This document shows positions 1-11,924 of a stretch of 64,000 nt of DNA, piece by piece. Below the pieces are notes generated by a model. That model was not told the origin of the DNA, did no database searches, and saw nothing but the letters and a program-made list of their open reading frames with translations. How positions within the stretch are numbered: position 1 is the stretch's first letter; each line of letters opens with the position of its first letter. A program made the position numbers and the translations under genes. This DNA comes from Rhodoferax sp. Lineage in GTDB: Bacteria; Pseudomonadota; Gammaproteobacteria; Burkholderiales; Burkholderiaceae_C. The stretch is from assembly GCF_018780565.1 (NCBI RefSeq), contig NZ_JADMJN010000002.1, positions 1-64,000 of the forward strand, written 5' to 3'.

Positions 1-79
1 AGATTTGGATGAAAATTATTGCCTCAAAGGGGTCAATTCTGGGTGACATTCAACAAGAAAACTGACTTTTGTCATTGCG

Positions 80-1210
80 GTGGCGGCGCTCATTTCCGTC
101 GGTATCGCGTATTGGTCGACATCATTGCCCTTTGCTCACAATTTGATTCGAATCCAGGCGGAGAAGAAGCTGGCCGCAATTGACAAGCGCATCGTTGATG
201 CTCCTTTGGAGACTCAGGCACTGCTCCTAGACTACGCTGGGGATGAAGACATAGATGCCAAGAGCCCACGTGGCGAACTTGTGCTGAAGGCCTGGATTGC
301 GTTCTCAAAATATCCTGAGCAGTCTCCCGAAGTCTTCCGGCTGTACGGCTCAGACCCCGCCTTCCAGAAAATTCTCAGAGCATATGGAGAAGTCGTCGTT
401 CCAATCATCAAGTATTTTTTGGACAATGATGTGACTTCCGTGCATGTCAGGGAAAGCGCAGGCAACGCGCTTCAAGCCACCAAGCAAGTTGTCCAGAGCG
501 CCAAGAATGCATTGATGAATTTAATCGGCACGGGCCAAGGGAATCCACAGCCGCAACCCCAACCTCCTAAGCAACCTCTTGGCCCCACGGAAAGGGGGTC
601 GTATGCCATTGGCTTCATTGGAGCAGAGGGGCACAAATTGTTAGGGCAATTTGTATTGGATTCAAAAGGACAAGTCCAGTGGAATACAACAGACAGAGTC
701 GTGGGAGGATTGGTCAATTTCCTTGTCGGTGGCGTTAGCAACTTGGAGTCAAAATATCGACGCGATGAAGAGCTCGAAAAAAGTGACTACTTCTTCGCCG
801 CTCTCGATGTAGTTCCCTTCGTGGCATCAGTCAAACTGCTGAAGATGGGAAAGATGGCTGCAACCTCGGAGAAGGAATTGAGCCTCGTCAGCAAGACCAG
901 ACTATATGGGGCTCGCCTGATTCCAAAAAGTGAAGCTCTTCAGAAACTGGGAAAGTACGGTGTTATCGCCGCGACCGGATATGTCATCGTCACGCATCCA
1001 AGTCTTCTCAATAGCGTATTTTCGGGAATCGCAGAAATGCTTGTACTGAACCCGATGCTCGTTAAGTTTATCGGTTGGTTCGCATTAATTTCGGTTGCAC
1101 TGTATCCATTCATGGGTGCCCTCAAGCTGATTGTTCGTCTCCTGCTGTCATTCTTTTCATGGTTGCAATCATCACTAGGAGTACAGCGATGCAATATGCA
1201 GGCGAGCTAG
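80..1210 (+). CDS. Unknown membrane protein, 376 aa
   Basis: I do not recognise the family. The protein has a hydrophobic N-terminus, a soluble charged region to about residue 150, a short Pro/Gln-rich linker (about 153-165), and two or three hydrophobic segments near the C-terminus (about 290-365, including VKFIGWFALISVALYPFMGA). GTG at 80 is the only usual start in frame. The hydrophobic stretch (LTFVIAVAALISVG) already begins before it, and the frame stays open back to a stop at 44-46, so the true start may be unusual or the 5' end damaged. It lies beside decayed genes and a repeat, so it is probably accessory. The frame looks coding; the function is unknown. Confidence 0.55.
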   Translation: MAALISVGIAYWSTSLPFAHNLIRIQAEKKLAAIDKRIVDAPLETQALLLDYAGDEDIDAKSPRGELVLKAWIAFSKYPEQSPEVFRLYGSDPAFQKILRAYGEVVVPIIKYFLDNDVTSVHVRESAGNALQATKQVVQSAKNALMNLIGTGQGNPQPQPQPPKQPLGPTERGSYAIGFIGAEGHKLLGQFVLDSKGQVQWNTTDRVVGGLVNFLVGGVSNLESKYRRDEELEKSDYFFAALDVVPFVASVKLLKMGKMAATSEKELSLVSKTRLYGARLIPKSEALQKLGKYGVIAATGYVIVTHPSLLNSVFSGIAEMLVLNPMLVKFIGWFALISVALYPFMGALKLIVRLLLSFFSWLQSSLGVQRCNMQAS

Positions 1211-1263
1211 GCGGCATTGAGCTGCTTTCGAAATTTGCAATGAACAAAGTGCAAGAGAAATAG
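1189..1263 (+). CDS. Possible 24-aa small ORF
   Basis: ATG at 1189 has AGGAG at 1177-1181 and overlaps the end of the preceding gene in another frame. It encodes a 24-residue peptide starting MQYAGELGGIELL and stops at 1261-1263, immediately before the ribosome binding site of the next gene. It may be a real leader-type small gene, or the frameshifted tail of its neighbour. No family is recognised and support is weak. Confidence 0.25.
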   Translation: MQYAGELGGIELLSKFAMNKVQEK

Positions 1264-1273
1264 GGAGGTTCAA

Positions 1274-1795
1274 ATGGCTGGTAGTGAAGACTAGCGCGGG
1301 ACTGGTCTACCGCAGTGGACATCCAAAGAAGAGACAAACGGTCTCGACCCCTTGGGCATGCAAACGACCAGCATTGCGCTTTACCAGCAGTTGCTGCCCG
1401 GTATAGGCAATGTGACCGTCCGAATGCGCTATTACGGGTTCTACACATGGCTTGCAGACACTTACGCCAAAGAAGTCGGCTCAATTGACGTTGAGCGGTG
1501 GTGCATCTATGTCAGGCGCGTCGAGGCTCTTTACGCTCTGGCCGCCATCCACATCACGGGGGAAACGGGTGTAGCTGGTGCTGAGTGGACTACCGCAAAA
1601 CTGAGCGACTCAGATGCTGAAATCATCGAATTCCATTTGAATACCGACCGCGAAGGCGACCACCGGCAATACCTGAAGCAAAAGTTCGGCGTCTTTGGTG
1701 CTGCGTACGGGGCACAACTCGTGGAAATTGGCCTTCTGGAGTATTTGAAATACAGCCATGAAATTCCAGTGCCAACCCTTGGCGCCGCTTCCAAA
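1274..1795 (+). pseudogene. Truncated gene with in-frame TAG at codon 7
   Basis: A strong ribosome binding site (GGAGGT, 1264-1269) precedes ATG at 1274. Six codons (MAGSED) are followed by TAG at 1292-1294. The same frame then continues without interruption as RGTGLPQWTSKEETNGLDPLGM and on through about 165 coding-looking residues (for example LYQQLLPGIGNVTVRMRYYG). Translation today could only restart at the internal ATG at 1352 or by reading through amber. Near 1793 the protein-like character ends and the sequence becomes coding on the other strand, so the 3' end is also lost. I cannot name the family. The patch looks like the remains of an accessory, possibly defence-type, operon, but that is inference. 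Confidence 0.6.
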
Positions 1796-2043
1796 GTAGT
1801 GCCTTTTGGGTGTCTCTTTAGGCGCTATTTTCTTGTCGAAAGCGATTGCAGCACTCAATGCAGTCCACCCATCTTTCACCAGTTCCGCATCTCCCCGTCT
1901 TAGGAGTTCAACGAGCATTGGCAACGCAGCTTCACGCTGAGCAATCGAGGGCGATAGTTCCGCGAGCGAAAATCCTTGCATTAAAGACTCTCGATGAGCG
2001 CCGCCATGAAACGATTTGCCTCGTTTGACGAAGCAGCCCAGTC
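1793..2043 (-). pseudogene. Remnants of two consecutive minus-strand genes
   Basis: Reading leftward, a frame ending NEANRFMAALIESL has its stop TAA at 1983-1981. That stop overlaps the ATG (1981-1979) of a second gene starting MQGFSLAELSP, in the TAATG arrangement typical of coupled genes. The second frame gives about 63 convincing residues (helical, LPMLVELLRRGDAELVKDGW, HEAT-like in feel) down to about 1793. Beyond that it only shadows the plus-strand pseudogene. The upstream remnant has an in-frame stop near 2043. Two broken genes therefore meet a third head-on, which implies an inversion or deletion. No function is assigned. Confidence 0.5.
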
Positions 2044-2137
2044 TTACAAGGCAACTGCTTGATAACTCCTAGCGAGCAATATTTCAATGCAGCGACGGGA
2101 GACAAATAGCTGCCAGAAATGGCAAAAACCCCCATGA

Positions 2138-2178
2138 GTTTCTCAACTTATGGGTACAGTTTCTCAGGTTATGGTCCT
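2138..2178. repeat. Two 21-bp tandem repeats, IS-end-like
   Basis: GTTTCTCAACTTATGGGTAC (2138-2157) and GTTTCTCAGGTTATGGTCC (2159-2177) are imperfect copies with a 21-bp period. Short tandem copies of this kind are typical of transposase-binding sites at insertion-sequence ends, for example the IS21 family. They sit between the gene remnants and the gyrB stop. No transposase is present, so this would be a solo end. The identity is inferred from pattern only. Confidence 0.4.
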
Positions 2179-2192
2179 GCCTACACACAAAC

Positions 2193-4814
<2,622 letters not shown>

Positions 4815-4901
4815 TTACTCAAACTCTTGAAAGACCAAACCCGCAATGAACTTTTCGTCCAGCGCGGGTTCGGGTTTTGTACTGCTACAAATATTGCGGC
4901 A

Positions 4902-6008
4902 TCAAATTCGCATCGGCATCACGACGTATTTGAAAGTGGCGTTCTCGGGAATGGTGAACAAGGCGGAACTATTGCCATCGGACAATTCCAGCATGACCAT
5001 TTCCTGGCTCATGTTGGCCAGTGCATCAATCAGGTAGGTCACATTGAAACCGATTTCGATGCTGTCACCGTTGTAGTCGATGTCCAATTCGTCCACCGCT
5101 TCTTCCTGCTCTGCATTGTTGGATGCGACCCGCAGTGTGCCGGGATCAATGTTCAGTCGGACGCCCTTGAACTTGTCGCTGGTCAGGATGGCCGTGCGTT
5201 GCAGGGTGGCAAGCAAGGCGGCTCGGCCCAGCGTGATACTGTTCTTGTGGTTTTTCGGGATGACACGGTTGTAATCGGGGAACTTGCCCTCGACCAGCTT
5301 CGTGACGAACTCCATGCCCGCAAAGCTGAACTTGGCCTGGTTGTTGGCGAATTGCATTTCAATCGCGCCCTCGGTGTCCGACAGCAGGCGCTGCAATTCG
5401 ATCACCGTCTTGCGCGGCAGAATGACTTCTTGTCTGGGCACTTCAATGTCCAGTGTGGCCGAGGCGAAGGCCAGCCGGTGACCGTCGGTGGCAACCAGGC
5501 TCAGCTGCTTGCCTTCGGCCACAAACAAAATGCCATTGAGGTAATAGCGAATGTCATGCACCGCCATGGCAAACGACACCTGACCGAGCAGATCCTTCAA
5601 TGTTTTTTGCGGTACGCTGAACACCGGGCCGAAGTTGGCAGCCTCCTGCACCAGGGGGAAGTCTTCTGCCGCCATGGTTTGCAGTGTGAACTTGCTTTTG
5701 CCCCCTTTGAGGATGAGCTTGGAGGCGCTTGACTCCAGGGAAACCGTTTGATCCGCCGGCATGGTGCGCAGGATGTCAATCAGCTTGCGAGCGCCTACGG
5801 TGGTGCTGAAGTTGCCGGTGTCGCCATCCAGTTCGGCGGTGGTGCGGATCTGGATTTCAAGGTCACTGGTGGTGAGTTGCAGTGATGTGCCCGTTTTGCG
5901 GATCAGCACGTTGGCCAGGATAGGCAGGGTGTGACGGCGCTCAACGATACCCGCTACCGATTGCAAAACCGATAAAACTTTGTCTTGTGTGGCCTTCAGG
6001 ACGATCAT
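4902..6008 (-). CDS. dnaN: DNA polymerase III beta sliding clamp
   Basis: Ring-shaped processivity clamp that tethers DNA polymerase III and other repair polymerases to DNA. The 368 residues match the usual length. It begins MIVLKATQDKVLSVLQSVAG and ends with the conserved MPMRI tail, which shapes the hydrophobic cleft that binds clamp-binding motifs. Three clamp domains of about 120 residues can be followed. It is separated from dnaA by 96 bp and from gyrB by about 105 bp, so it probably shares the dnaA transcript or has its own promoter in the first gap. Confidence 0.98.
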   Translation of the reverse strand: MIVLKATQDKVLSVLQSVAGIVERRHTLPILANVLIRKTGTSLQLTTSDLEIQIRTTAELDGDTGNFSTTVGARKLIDILRTMPADQTVSLESSASKLILKGGKSKFTLQTMAAEDFPLVQEAANFGPVFSVPQKTLKDLLGQVSFAMAVHDIRYYLNGILFVAEGKQLSLVATDGHRLAFASATLDIEVPRQEVILPRKTVIELQRLLSDTEGAIEMQFANNQAKFSFAGMEFVTKLVEGKFPDYNRVIPKNHKNSITLGRAALLATLQRTAILTSDKFKGVRLNIDPGTLRVASNNAEQEEAVDELDIDYNGDSIEIGFNVTYLIDALANMSQEMVMLELSDGNSSALFTIPENATFKYVVMPMRI

Positions 6009-6104
6009 GTCAACCTCTTGTGTAATGTCTTTAGTTCAAATCAGTAACGGACGGGGGCGCAATTTTTCTCAAACACGGCTATTTTCCCCTTTTTATGCTG
6101 GCTA

Positions 6105-7517
6105 TCAGCCCTTCAACGTCTGTTCCAGCACGTGAAGTTGCTGGTTCAGCTCGGTCATTTGCTGGCGCTCGCCGCCAATTTTGCGCACGGCGTGCAACAC
6201 GGTGGTGTGGTCGCGCCCGCCAAACAGCTCGCCAATTTCGGGAAGACTCTTTTGCGTCAGTTCCTTGGCCAGGTACATGGCGATCTGGCGCGGCCGGGCA
6301 ATGCTGGCCGGGCGCTTCTTGGAATACATGTCCGCAATCTTGATCTTGTAGTAGTCCGCAACTGTTTTCTGGATGTTTTCCACCGAAATCTGACGATTCT
6401 GGATCGACAGCAGGTCCCGCAGGGCTTCCCGTGCCAGCAGAATTGAAATCTCTTTTTGGTTGAAGCGTGAGTACGCCAGAATTTTGCGCAATGCGCCTTC
6501 CAGCTCCCGCACGTTGGAGCGGACATTTTTGGCGACAAAAAACGCCACTTCCTCAGGCATGTCGATGCCCTCCACCCGCGCCTTGTTGATCAGGATGGCA
6601 ACGCGCATTTCCAGTTCGGGCGGCTCAATCGCCACGGTGAGCCCTGAGTCGAAGCGCGATACAAGGCGTTCGTGAATATCAGTCAAACCCTTGGGGTAGG
6701 TGTCGCTGGTCATCACAATGTGTGATTTCTTGGCCAGCAAGGCTTCGAATGCATTGAAAAACTCTTCTTGCGTACGTTCCTTGTTGGCGAAAAATTGAAC
6801 GTCGTCAATCAGAAGCAAGTCAAGGGAATGGTAGCGATCCTTGAACTCGTCAAAAGTCTTGCGTTGGTAAGCCTTAACCACATCTGAAACAAATTGTTCC
6901 GCATGGATGTAGAGAACTTTGGCAGACGGCCTGTCGGCCAGCAAGCGGTTGCCGACGGCATGCATCAAATGGGTTTTGCCAAGGCCGACGCCGCCGTAAA
7001 TGAAAAGCGGGTTGTACAGGTGGCCCGGCATGCCCGCCACGTGCATGGCTGCTGCACGCGCCATGCGGTTGGCCGTGCCTTCAATCAGGGTGTCAAAAGT
7101 CAGGGCTGTGTTGAGACGGTTTTTGGGGCCATTTTGACCGCGCTCTTCACCCAGTTCGTTTGCCTCCTCAATTGGGATCGATTCGGTTGATCGTCTCGGC
7201 GTTTGGCTTTTCACAATGATTTCTCGCGGAGCGAGTGCTAACTCCATGTGAATGCTTTGACCTGAAATTTTTTCCAGAAGATGAGAGATCCGGCTGCTGT
7301 ACTGGGCTCTGATCCAGTCGAGTTTGAACCGGTTGGCAACAAAAACGGTGACTTTCGAGAGATCATCGGTAACCTGTGCAGACAGCGGCTTGATCCAGGT
7401 GTTGAACTGTTGTTCAGGCAGCTCCTGGGCCAACTGATCGATGCAGGCCTGCCACAGGCTTTGCCCCTCGCCATGGCCCGTGGATCCAGGCTGGCTGGCG
7501 TATTGTCCCTCTGTCAT
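6105..7517 (-). CDS. dnaA: Chromosomal replication initiator DnaA
   Basis: AAA+ initiator that binds DnaA boxes and melts oriC. 470 residues: an N-terminal DnaB-interaction domain (about 15-80), a variable linker, and an AAA+ core with Walker [17 protein letters not shown] and Walker [11 protein letters not shown]. The C-terminal helix-turn-helix carries the DnaA signature [15 protein letters not shown]. The ATG at 7517 faces the origin gap. Candidate DnaA boxes lie 17-75 bp upstream of its start, which fits autoregulation. Confidence 0.98.
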   Translation of the reverse strand: MTEGQYASQPGSTGHGEGQSLWQACIDQLAQELPEQQFNTWIKPLSAQVTDDLSKVTVFVANRFKLDWIRAQYSSRISHLLEKISGQSIHMELALAPREIIVKSQTPRRSTESIPIEEANELGEERGQNGPKNRLNTALTFDTLIEGTANRMARAAAMHVAGMPGHLYNPLFIYGGVGLGKTHLMHAVGNRLLADRPSAKVLYIHAEQFVSDVVKAYQRKTFDEFKDRYHSLDLLLIDDVQFFANKERTQEEFFNAFEALLAKKSHIVMTSDTYPKGLTDIHERLVSRFDSGLTVAIEPPELEMRVAILINKARVEGIDMPEEVAFFVAKNVRSNVRELEGALRKILAYSRFNQKEISILLAREALRDLLSIQNRQISVENIQKTVADYYKIKIADMYSKKRPASIARPRQIAMYLAKELTQKSLPEIGELFGGRDHTTVLHAVRKIGGERQQMTELNQQLHVLEQTLKG

Positions 7518-7533
7518 TGTGGGTATCGAATTC

Positions 7534-7542
7534 TGTGGATAG
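7534..7542 (-). promoter_or_regulatory. Near-consensus DnaA box
   Basis: TGTGGATAG on the plus strand is the reverse of the DnaA box with one mismatch in the last base. It lies 17 bp upstream of the dnaA start, where DnaA binding could repress dnaA. Confidence 0.6.
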
Positions 7543-7582
7543 ATGCAAATTGCTGCGTTGAGAATTGTAATTTATCAAGAAT

Positions 7583-7591
7583 TTATCCACA
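7583..7591 (+). promoter_or_regulatory. Consensus DnaA box
   Basis: TTATCCACA is an exact match to the DnaA-box consensus, about 66 bp upstream of the dnaA start, inside the AT-rich part of the dnaA-rpmH gap. Confidence 0.8.
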
Positions 7592-7655
7592 AGGCGAAAT
7601 TCTGGCAAATCAGCGGACTATTTGCCAAGTTGGCATCCCGTTCATGCGCAAGGTA

Positions 7656-7684
7656 TTGCCGGGACTGAGAAAGTTTGCGATAAT
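7656..7684 (+). promoter_or_regulatory. Sigma-70 promoter for rpmH operon
   Basis: TTGCCG (7656-7661), a 17-bp spacer and GATAAT (7679-7684) make a good -35/-10 pair pointing to rpmH, about 100 bp upstream of its start. It fits the strong constitutive expression expected of a ribosomal-protein gene. Confidence 0.6.
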
Positions 7685-7789
7685 CGCGGGTTCCCCTGAT
7701 TGTGTTGGGGGAGACAAGACAAGCGGCCGGTTGTCTGTTAACTGCTGTTAACGCTGATGGGTCGTCACTGAGCTCTATAGGATTTCCAA

Positions 7790-7924
7790 ATGAAACGCAC
7801 TTACCAACCCTCCAAGATCAAACGCGCCCGCACTCATGGCTTCTTGGTCCGCATGAAAACCCGTGGCGGTCGCGCCGTGATCAATGCTCGCCGCGCCAAG
7901 GGCCGCAAACGTCTGGCTGTCTGA
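7790..7924 (+). CDS. rpmH: 50S ribosomal protein L34
   Basis: 44-residue, highly basic large-subunit ribosomal protein. It starts [18 protein letters not shown] and ends [10 protein letters not shown], with the family core [20 protein letters not shown]. The length is exactly that expected. It is first in the conserved rpmH-rnpA-yidD-yidC-mnmE run that diverges from dnaA across the origin. A sigma-70-like promoter lies at 7656-7684. Confidence 0.98.
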   Translation: MKRTYQPSKIKRARTHGFLVRMKTRGGRAVINARRAKGRKRLAV

Positions 7925-7978
7925 TTCCGGCAGCCTGCTTAGCGCGCAGTTGATTGGCCGTCTTGGCGCCGCTCCAAA

Positions 7979-8425
7979 TTGCAGCGACTGAAAACGCGAA
8001 GCCAGTTTCAGGCAGTTCTGGCTGGCGGTACCGTGGCCCGGACTGCGCATTTTGCTTTGCATCGCGTAGCGCTGGATGCGCCTGTGCCTAAACAGGACAA
8101 GTCTGAACCTTCAAGTGCGCCTTCGTTGGCGCTTTTTGTCGTGCCGGGCGTATGGATGGGGGCCATGGTGCCCAAGCGCTGGGCCAAACGCGCAGTCACG
8201 CGCAACAGCATCAAACGCCAAATCTACAGCGTGAGCAACGATTTTGAGTCAGCGCTTCCTGTCGCCGCGCACGTGGTGCGTTTGCGCGCCGGGTTTGATC
8301 GCGCGAAATTTCTCAGTGCCACCTCTGAATTGCTGAAAGCTGCTGTCCGTCAGGAGTTGCAGCAGCTGTTTGAAGGCGCGGCACGACGTCAACCTGTGGC
8401 CGGGCTGTCTGGCGGCGCGGCATGA
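7979..8425 (+). CDS. rnpA: Ribonuclease P protein component
   Basis: Protein cofactor of RNase P, which with the RNA subunit removes tRNA 5' leaders. 148 residues, with the hallmark basic motif as AVTRNSIKRQIY and a C-terminal RLRAGFDRAKF. The start is TTG at 7979 (MQRLKTRSQFQAVLAGG), which fits the alignment expected for the family. It overlaps yidD by four bases (ATGA), so the two are translationally coupled. A short acidic/Ser-rich insertion near residues 40-50 is usual for this group. Confidence 0.95.
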   Translation: MQRLKTRSQFQAVLAGGTVARTAHFALHRVALDAPVPKQDKSEPSSAPSLALFVVPGVWMGAMVPKRWAKRAVTRNSIKRQIYSVSNDFESALPVAAHVVRLRAGFDRAKFLSATSELLKAAVRQELQQLFEGAARRQPVAGLSGGAA

Positions 8426-8694
8426 TCAAGTTCCTGTTGATTGGTTTGGTCAAGGGGTATCGCCTCTTGCTCAGTCCGTGGCTCGGCTCTTCGTGTCGTT
8501 TCGAACCTACCTGCTCCCTGTATTCACTGGAGGCGCTGCAGACCCATGGCGCTGCGGCTGGCAGCTATTTGACGCTCGCCCGGCTTGCGCGGTGCCATCC
8601 TTGGTGCGCGGGCGGGCATGATCCCGTTCCGCCTGAAAAACCCCGGCTCTTTACCCAGCTGATTCCCTCTCCCACTCAAAAGAAGTCTTCATGA
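8422..8694 (+). CDS. yidD: Membrane protein insertion efficiency factor YidD
   Basis: Small membrane-associated protein that helps YidC insert inner-membrane proteins. 90 residues, with the family's cysteine-rich core in order: LLSPWLGSSCRFEPTCSLYS, then ARLARCHPWCAGGHDPVP. The amphipathic N-terminus (MIKFLLIGLVKGYRLLLSP) matches the family. It overlaps rnpA upstream and yidC downstream (ATGA at 8691-8694), which indicates one coupled transcript. Confidence 0.95.
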   Translation: MIKFLLIGLVKGYRLLLSPWLGSSCRFEPTCSLYSLEALQTHGAAAGSYLTLARLARCHPWCAGGHDPVPPEKPRLFTQLIPSPTQKKSS

Positions 8695-10406
8695 ACGATA
8701 TTCGCCGCACCATTTTGTGGGTGATTTTTGGTTTTTCCATGGTCATGCTGTGGGATAACTGGCAGGTCCACAACGGCAATAAAGCCACCTTCTTCCCTGG
8801 CCCACCCAAAGCGGCGGCAACGGCTGGTTCGCCGGCTCCTGCTTCCAGTGTGCCCGCGACCTCCGTTGCTCCCAGTTTGGTAGCGCCGAATGCTCAGGTG
8901 CCGGGGGGCGCGGTCGTCAATGTGCCTGCACAAGCGGCACCGGCGGCACCACGCGAGCGCGTGGTCGTGGCGACAGATGTACTGAAGCTGACTTTCGACA
9001 CAGAGGGGGGATCTCTGGTCAAGGCCGAATTTGTCAAGCATGTGGATATGGCCGACAAGTCCAAGAGCTTTGTCTTGCTGGATGAAAGCAAAGACCGTAT
9101 TTACATGGCGCAAACGGGCCTGATCGCCGGCGCGAATGGCGGAGTCTTCCCGACACACAAGACGGTCATGAACCTGGCGAGCGCTGAGCGCACCCTTCGT
9201 GACGATGGAAAAGAGTTGGTGGTTCGGTTTGAGTCGCCCGAGTTGGGTGGCGTCAAGCTGGTGAAGACTTTCACCCTGACCCGTGGCGCTTACGCCGTAG
9301 CGGTCAAGCATGAAGTGATCAATGCCGGCACTACCGTGGTTTCGCCGCAGTTGTACCTGCAGCTGGTTCGCGATGGCAACAAACCACCGGGCGAATCATC
9401 GTTTTACTCCACATTCACGGGGCCAGCGGTTTATACCGAAGCCAAAAAATACCAGAAAGTGGAGTTCAGCGACATTGAAAAGAACAAAGTCGACATTGAA
9501 AAAGCGGCTGAAAATGGTTACGTGGCCATGGTGCAGCATTACTTCGCCAGTGCCTGGGTGCTGGGCGACGGCATCAAGCGCGACCTGTTCATGCGCAAGG
9601 TCGATACCAATTTGTACGCGGTGGGCATGATCACTGCGCTGGACAACATCGCACCGGGCACCAGTAAAACGGTGGAATCAAAATTCTTTGCCGGTCCGCA
9701 AGAGGAGAAAGTGCTCGAATCGCTGACGCCTGGCCTTGAATTGGTCAAAGACTATGGCTGGCTCACGATTCTTGCCAAGCCGCTTTACTGGCTGCTCGAC
9801 AAGCTGCAAAGCTTTATCGGCAACTGGGGTTGGTCCATCATGGCCTTGGTGCTGTTGCTGAAAGCGGCCTTCTACTGGCTCAATGCCAAGGCGTACGCGA
9901 GCATGGCCAAGATGAAAGCCATCAATCCGAAAATCATGGAAATGCGGGAGCGTCTGAAGGACAGTCCGCAGCAAATGCAGCAGGAGATGATGCGCATCTA
10001 CCGGGAAGAGAAGGTCAACCCGATGGGGGGCTGTTTCCCGATCATGGTTCAGATTCCGGTGTTCATAGCCTTGTACTGGGTGCTGTTGTCCAGCGTCGAA
10101 ATGCGCAATGCCCCTTGGGTGCTGTGGATTCATGACTTGTCTTCACCGGATCCCTTCTATATCCTGCCACTGGTCATGACCCTGACGACCGTGCTGCAAA
10201 CCGCGCTCAATCCAGCGCCACCGGACCCGATGCAGGCCAAGATGATGTGGTTCATGCCTTTGGCTTTCAGCGTGATGTTCTTCTTCTTCCCGGCCGGCCT
10301 GGTGCTTTACTGGATTACCAACAACGTCTTGTCGATTGCCCAGCAGTGGATCATCAACACCCGCATGGGCGTGCCGCCGCAATTCAACCTGCCCAAGTTC
10401 AAGTAA
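8691..10406 (+). CDS. yidC: Membrane protein insertase YidC
   Basis: Inner-membrane insertase/chaperone (Oxa1/Alb3 family) that works alone or with SecYEG. 571 residues: an N-terminal membrane anchor ([20 protein letters not shown]), a Pro/Ala-rich linker, and a large periplasmic beta-sandwich (about 85-350). The conserved C-terminal five-helix core follows ([50 protein letters not shown]). It follows yidD with a four-base overlap. mnmE begins 22 bp after its stop. Confidence 0.97.
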   Translation: MNDIRRTILWVIFGFSMVMLWDNWQVHNGNKATFFPGPPKAAATAGSPAPASSVPATSVAPSLVAPNAQVPGGAVVNVPAQAAPAAPRERVVVATDVLKLTFDTEGGSLVKAEFVKHVDMADKSKSFVLLDESKDRIYMAQTGLIAGANGGVFPTHKTVMNLASAERTLRDDGKELVVRFESPELGGVKLVKTFTLTRGAYAVAVKHEVINAGTTVVSPQLYLQLVRDGNKPPGESSFYSTFTGPAVYTEAKKYQKVEFSDIEKNKVDIEKAAENGYVAMVQHYFASAWVLGDGIKRDLFMRKVDTNLYAVGMITALDNIAPGTSKTVESKFFAGPQEEKVLESLTPGLELVKDYGWLTILAKPLYWLLDKLQSFIGNWGWSIMALVLLLKAAFYWLNAKAYASMAKMKAINPKIMEMRERLKDSPQQMQQEMMRIYREEKVNPMGGCFPIMVQIPVFIALYWVLLSSVEMRNAPWVLWIHDLSSPDPFYILPLVMTLTTVLQTALNPAPPDPMQAKMMWFMPLAFSVMFFFFPAGLVLYWITNNVLSIAQQWIINTRMGVPPQFNLPKFK

Positions 10407-10428
10407 CGAATCGGGCAACGGACTAGCT

Positions 10429-11844
10429 GTGTCGCTGCCGCGCCATCAGGATCCGATTGTTGCGATTGCCACCGCCCCCGGTCGGGGTGCGGTGGGGATT
10501 GTGAGGATCAGCGGGAAAAACCTGGAGGCTTGGGTCACTGCGGTTTGCGGGCGCCGACTGAAGGCCCGGGAGGCCACCTACCTTGCTTTTCTGGATTGTG
10601 CCGGGCAGGCCATAGACCGGGGCTTGGCCATCTTCTTTCCGGGCCCCCATTCATTCACCGGCGAAGATGTGCTGGAACTGCAGGCCCATGGCGGCCCGGT
10701 CGTGTTGCAACTTCTGCTGGCGCGTTGCCTGGAGGCTGCGGCGGAACTTGATCCGCAACGCCTGGCGGCACGCTTGCCGGGTCTGCGGGTTGCGTTGCCG
10801 GGAGAGTTCTCTGAGCGCGCGTTTCTCAATGACAAGATCGATCTGGCCCAGGCCGAGGCCATCGCCGACCTGATTGATGCCAGCACCGAGGCTGCCGCGC
10901 GCAGTGCCAGTCGGTCCTTGTCGGGAGCCTTTTCCAATGAAATCCATAGTCTGAGGGATGCGCTGATTCATCTGCGCATGCTGGTCGAGGCCACCCTGGA
11001 TTTTCCGGAAGAAGAGATTGATTTCTTGCGCAAGGCGGACGCGCAAGGGCAGTTGTCCAGGCTGCAGAGTTCGCTTCACGCGGTGCTCGCAAGAGCCCGG
11101 CAGGGTGCATTGTTGCGTGAAGGTATCAAGGTGGTGATTGCCGGGCAGCCGAATGCCGGCAAATCGTCCTTGCTCAATGCCTTGGCTGGCGCGGAGCTGG
11201 CCATCGTGACCCCTGTGGCCGGTACTACCCGTGACAAGGTGCAACAGACCATTCAAATCGAGGGTGTGCCGGTCCATGTCATCGACACTGCTGGACTGCG
11301 TGACAGCGAAGACGAGGTCGAGAAAATTGGTATCGAACGCGCCTGGGATGCGATTGAAACTGCCGATGCCGTGCTCTTTTTGCACGATTTGACACGGCTG
11401 GATGCTATGGATTATGTAGCTGATGATGCAGATATTGCGAGGGCCTTAGCCGCAAAACTCCCATCGTCCGTTGCGGTCATCGATGTCTGGAACAAGGCGG
11501 ATACCACGGCGGCACCGCCCTCGTGCGCGGACCGTGGCGTCACGCTGTCGGCCAAGACCGGTGCCGGCCTGGATGCCTTGCGTCGTACCTTGCTGCAGGT
11601 CGCCGGATGGCAATCGGTCCCGGAGGGGGTTTACATTGCCCGGGAACGTCATGTGCAAGCGCTGCATCAAGTGGAGTTGCATTTGACCGAAGCGGCAAGC
11701 CACTTGGCGGCCCATGCGCAATCGCTGGATCTGCTGGCCGAAGAGCTCCGGCTGGCCCAAAACGCACTGAGTGAGATAACCGGCGAATTTTCTTCAGATG
11801 ACCTGCTGGGGGTGATATTTTCCCAATTCTGTATCGGAAAATAA
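10429..11844 (+). CDS. mnmE: tRNA modification GTPase MnmE
   Basis: GTPase that, with MnmG, installs the 5-carboxymethylaminomethyl group on wobble uridine 34. The GTG start at 10429 gives 471 residues beginning [19 protein letters not shown] longer in-frame reading back to 10336 would overlap yidC and is less likely. It has an N-terminal formyl-THF-binding domain, a G domain with P-loop [17 protein letters not shown] and G2 AGTTRD, and the diagnostic C-terminus FCIGK, whose Cys is the family hallmark. It closes the origin-proximal operon. Confidence 0.96.
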   Translation: MSLPRHQDPIVAIATAPGRGAVGIVRISGKNLEAWVTAVCGRRLKAREATYLAFLDCAGQAIDRGLAIFFPGPHSFTGEDVLELQAHGGPVVLQLLLARCLEAAAELDPQRLAARLPGLRVALPGEFSERAFLNDKIDLAQAEAIADLIDASTEAAARSASRSLSGAFSNEIHSLRDALIHLRMLVEATLDFPEEEIDFLRKADAQGQLSRLQSSLHAVLARARQGALLREGIKVVIAGQPNAGKSSLLNALAGAELAIVTPVAGTTRDKVQQTIQIEGVPVHVIDTAGLRDSEDEVEKIGIERAWDAIETADAVLFLHDLTRLDAMDYVADDADIARALAAKLPSSVAVIDVWNKADTTAAPPSCADRGVTLSAKTGAGLDALRRTLLQVAGWQSVPEGVYIARERHVQALHQVELHLTEAASHLAAHAQSLDLLAEELRLAQNALSEITGEFSSDDLLGVIFSQFCIGK

Positions 11845-11924
11845 CAAGAGGTGACTTGACCGGGAGCAATTCTCTGGTAACACTCGCGGACTGACTGATT
11901 AAACAAGGTTGAGGTGCGCGCGTC

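Larger units (their letters stand above)
7518..7789. other. Probable chromosomal origin (oriC)
   Basis: This is the 272-bp gap between divergent dnaA and rpmH, the standard oriC position in many Burkholderiales. It contains a perfect DnaA box TTATCCACA at 7583-7591, a one-mismatch reversed box TGTGGATAG at 7534-7542, a weaker TGTGGGTAT at 7518-7526, and an AT-rich stretch (7561-7590) suited to unwinding. The rpmH promoter occupies the right part. Box number is low for a bacterial origin, so more boxes may lie in the flanking genes. Confidence 0.75.

Noticed and set aside
1610..1792. Left part of the 123-codon minus-strand frame
   Set aside because: Here the opposite strand is the one that looks coding; only 1793-1981 of this frame is convincing.
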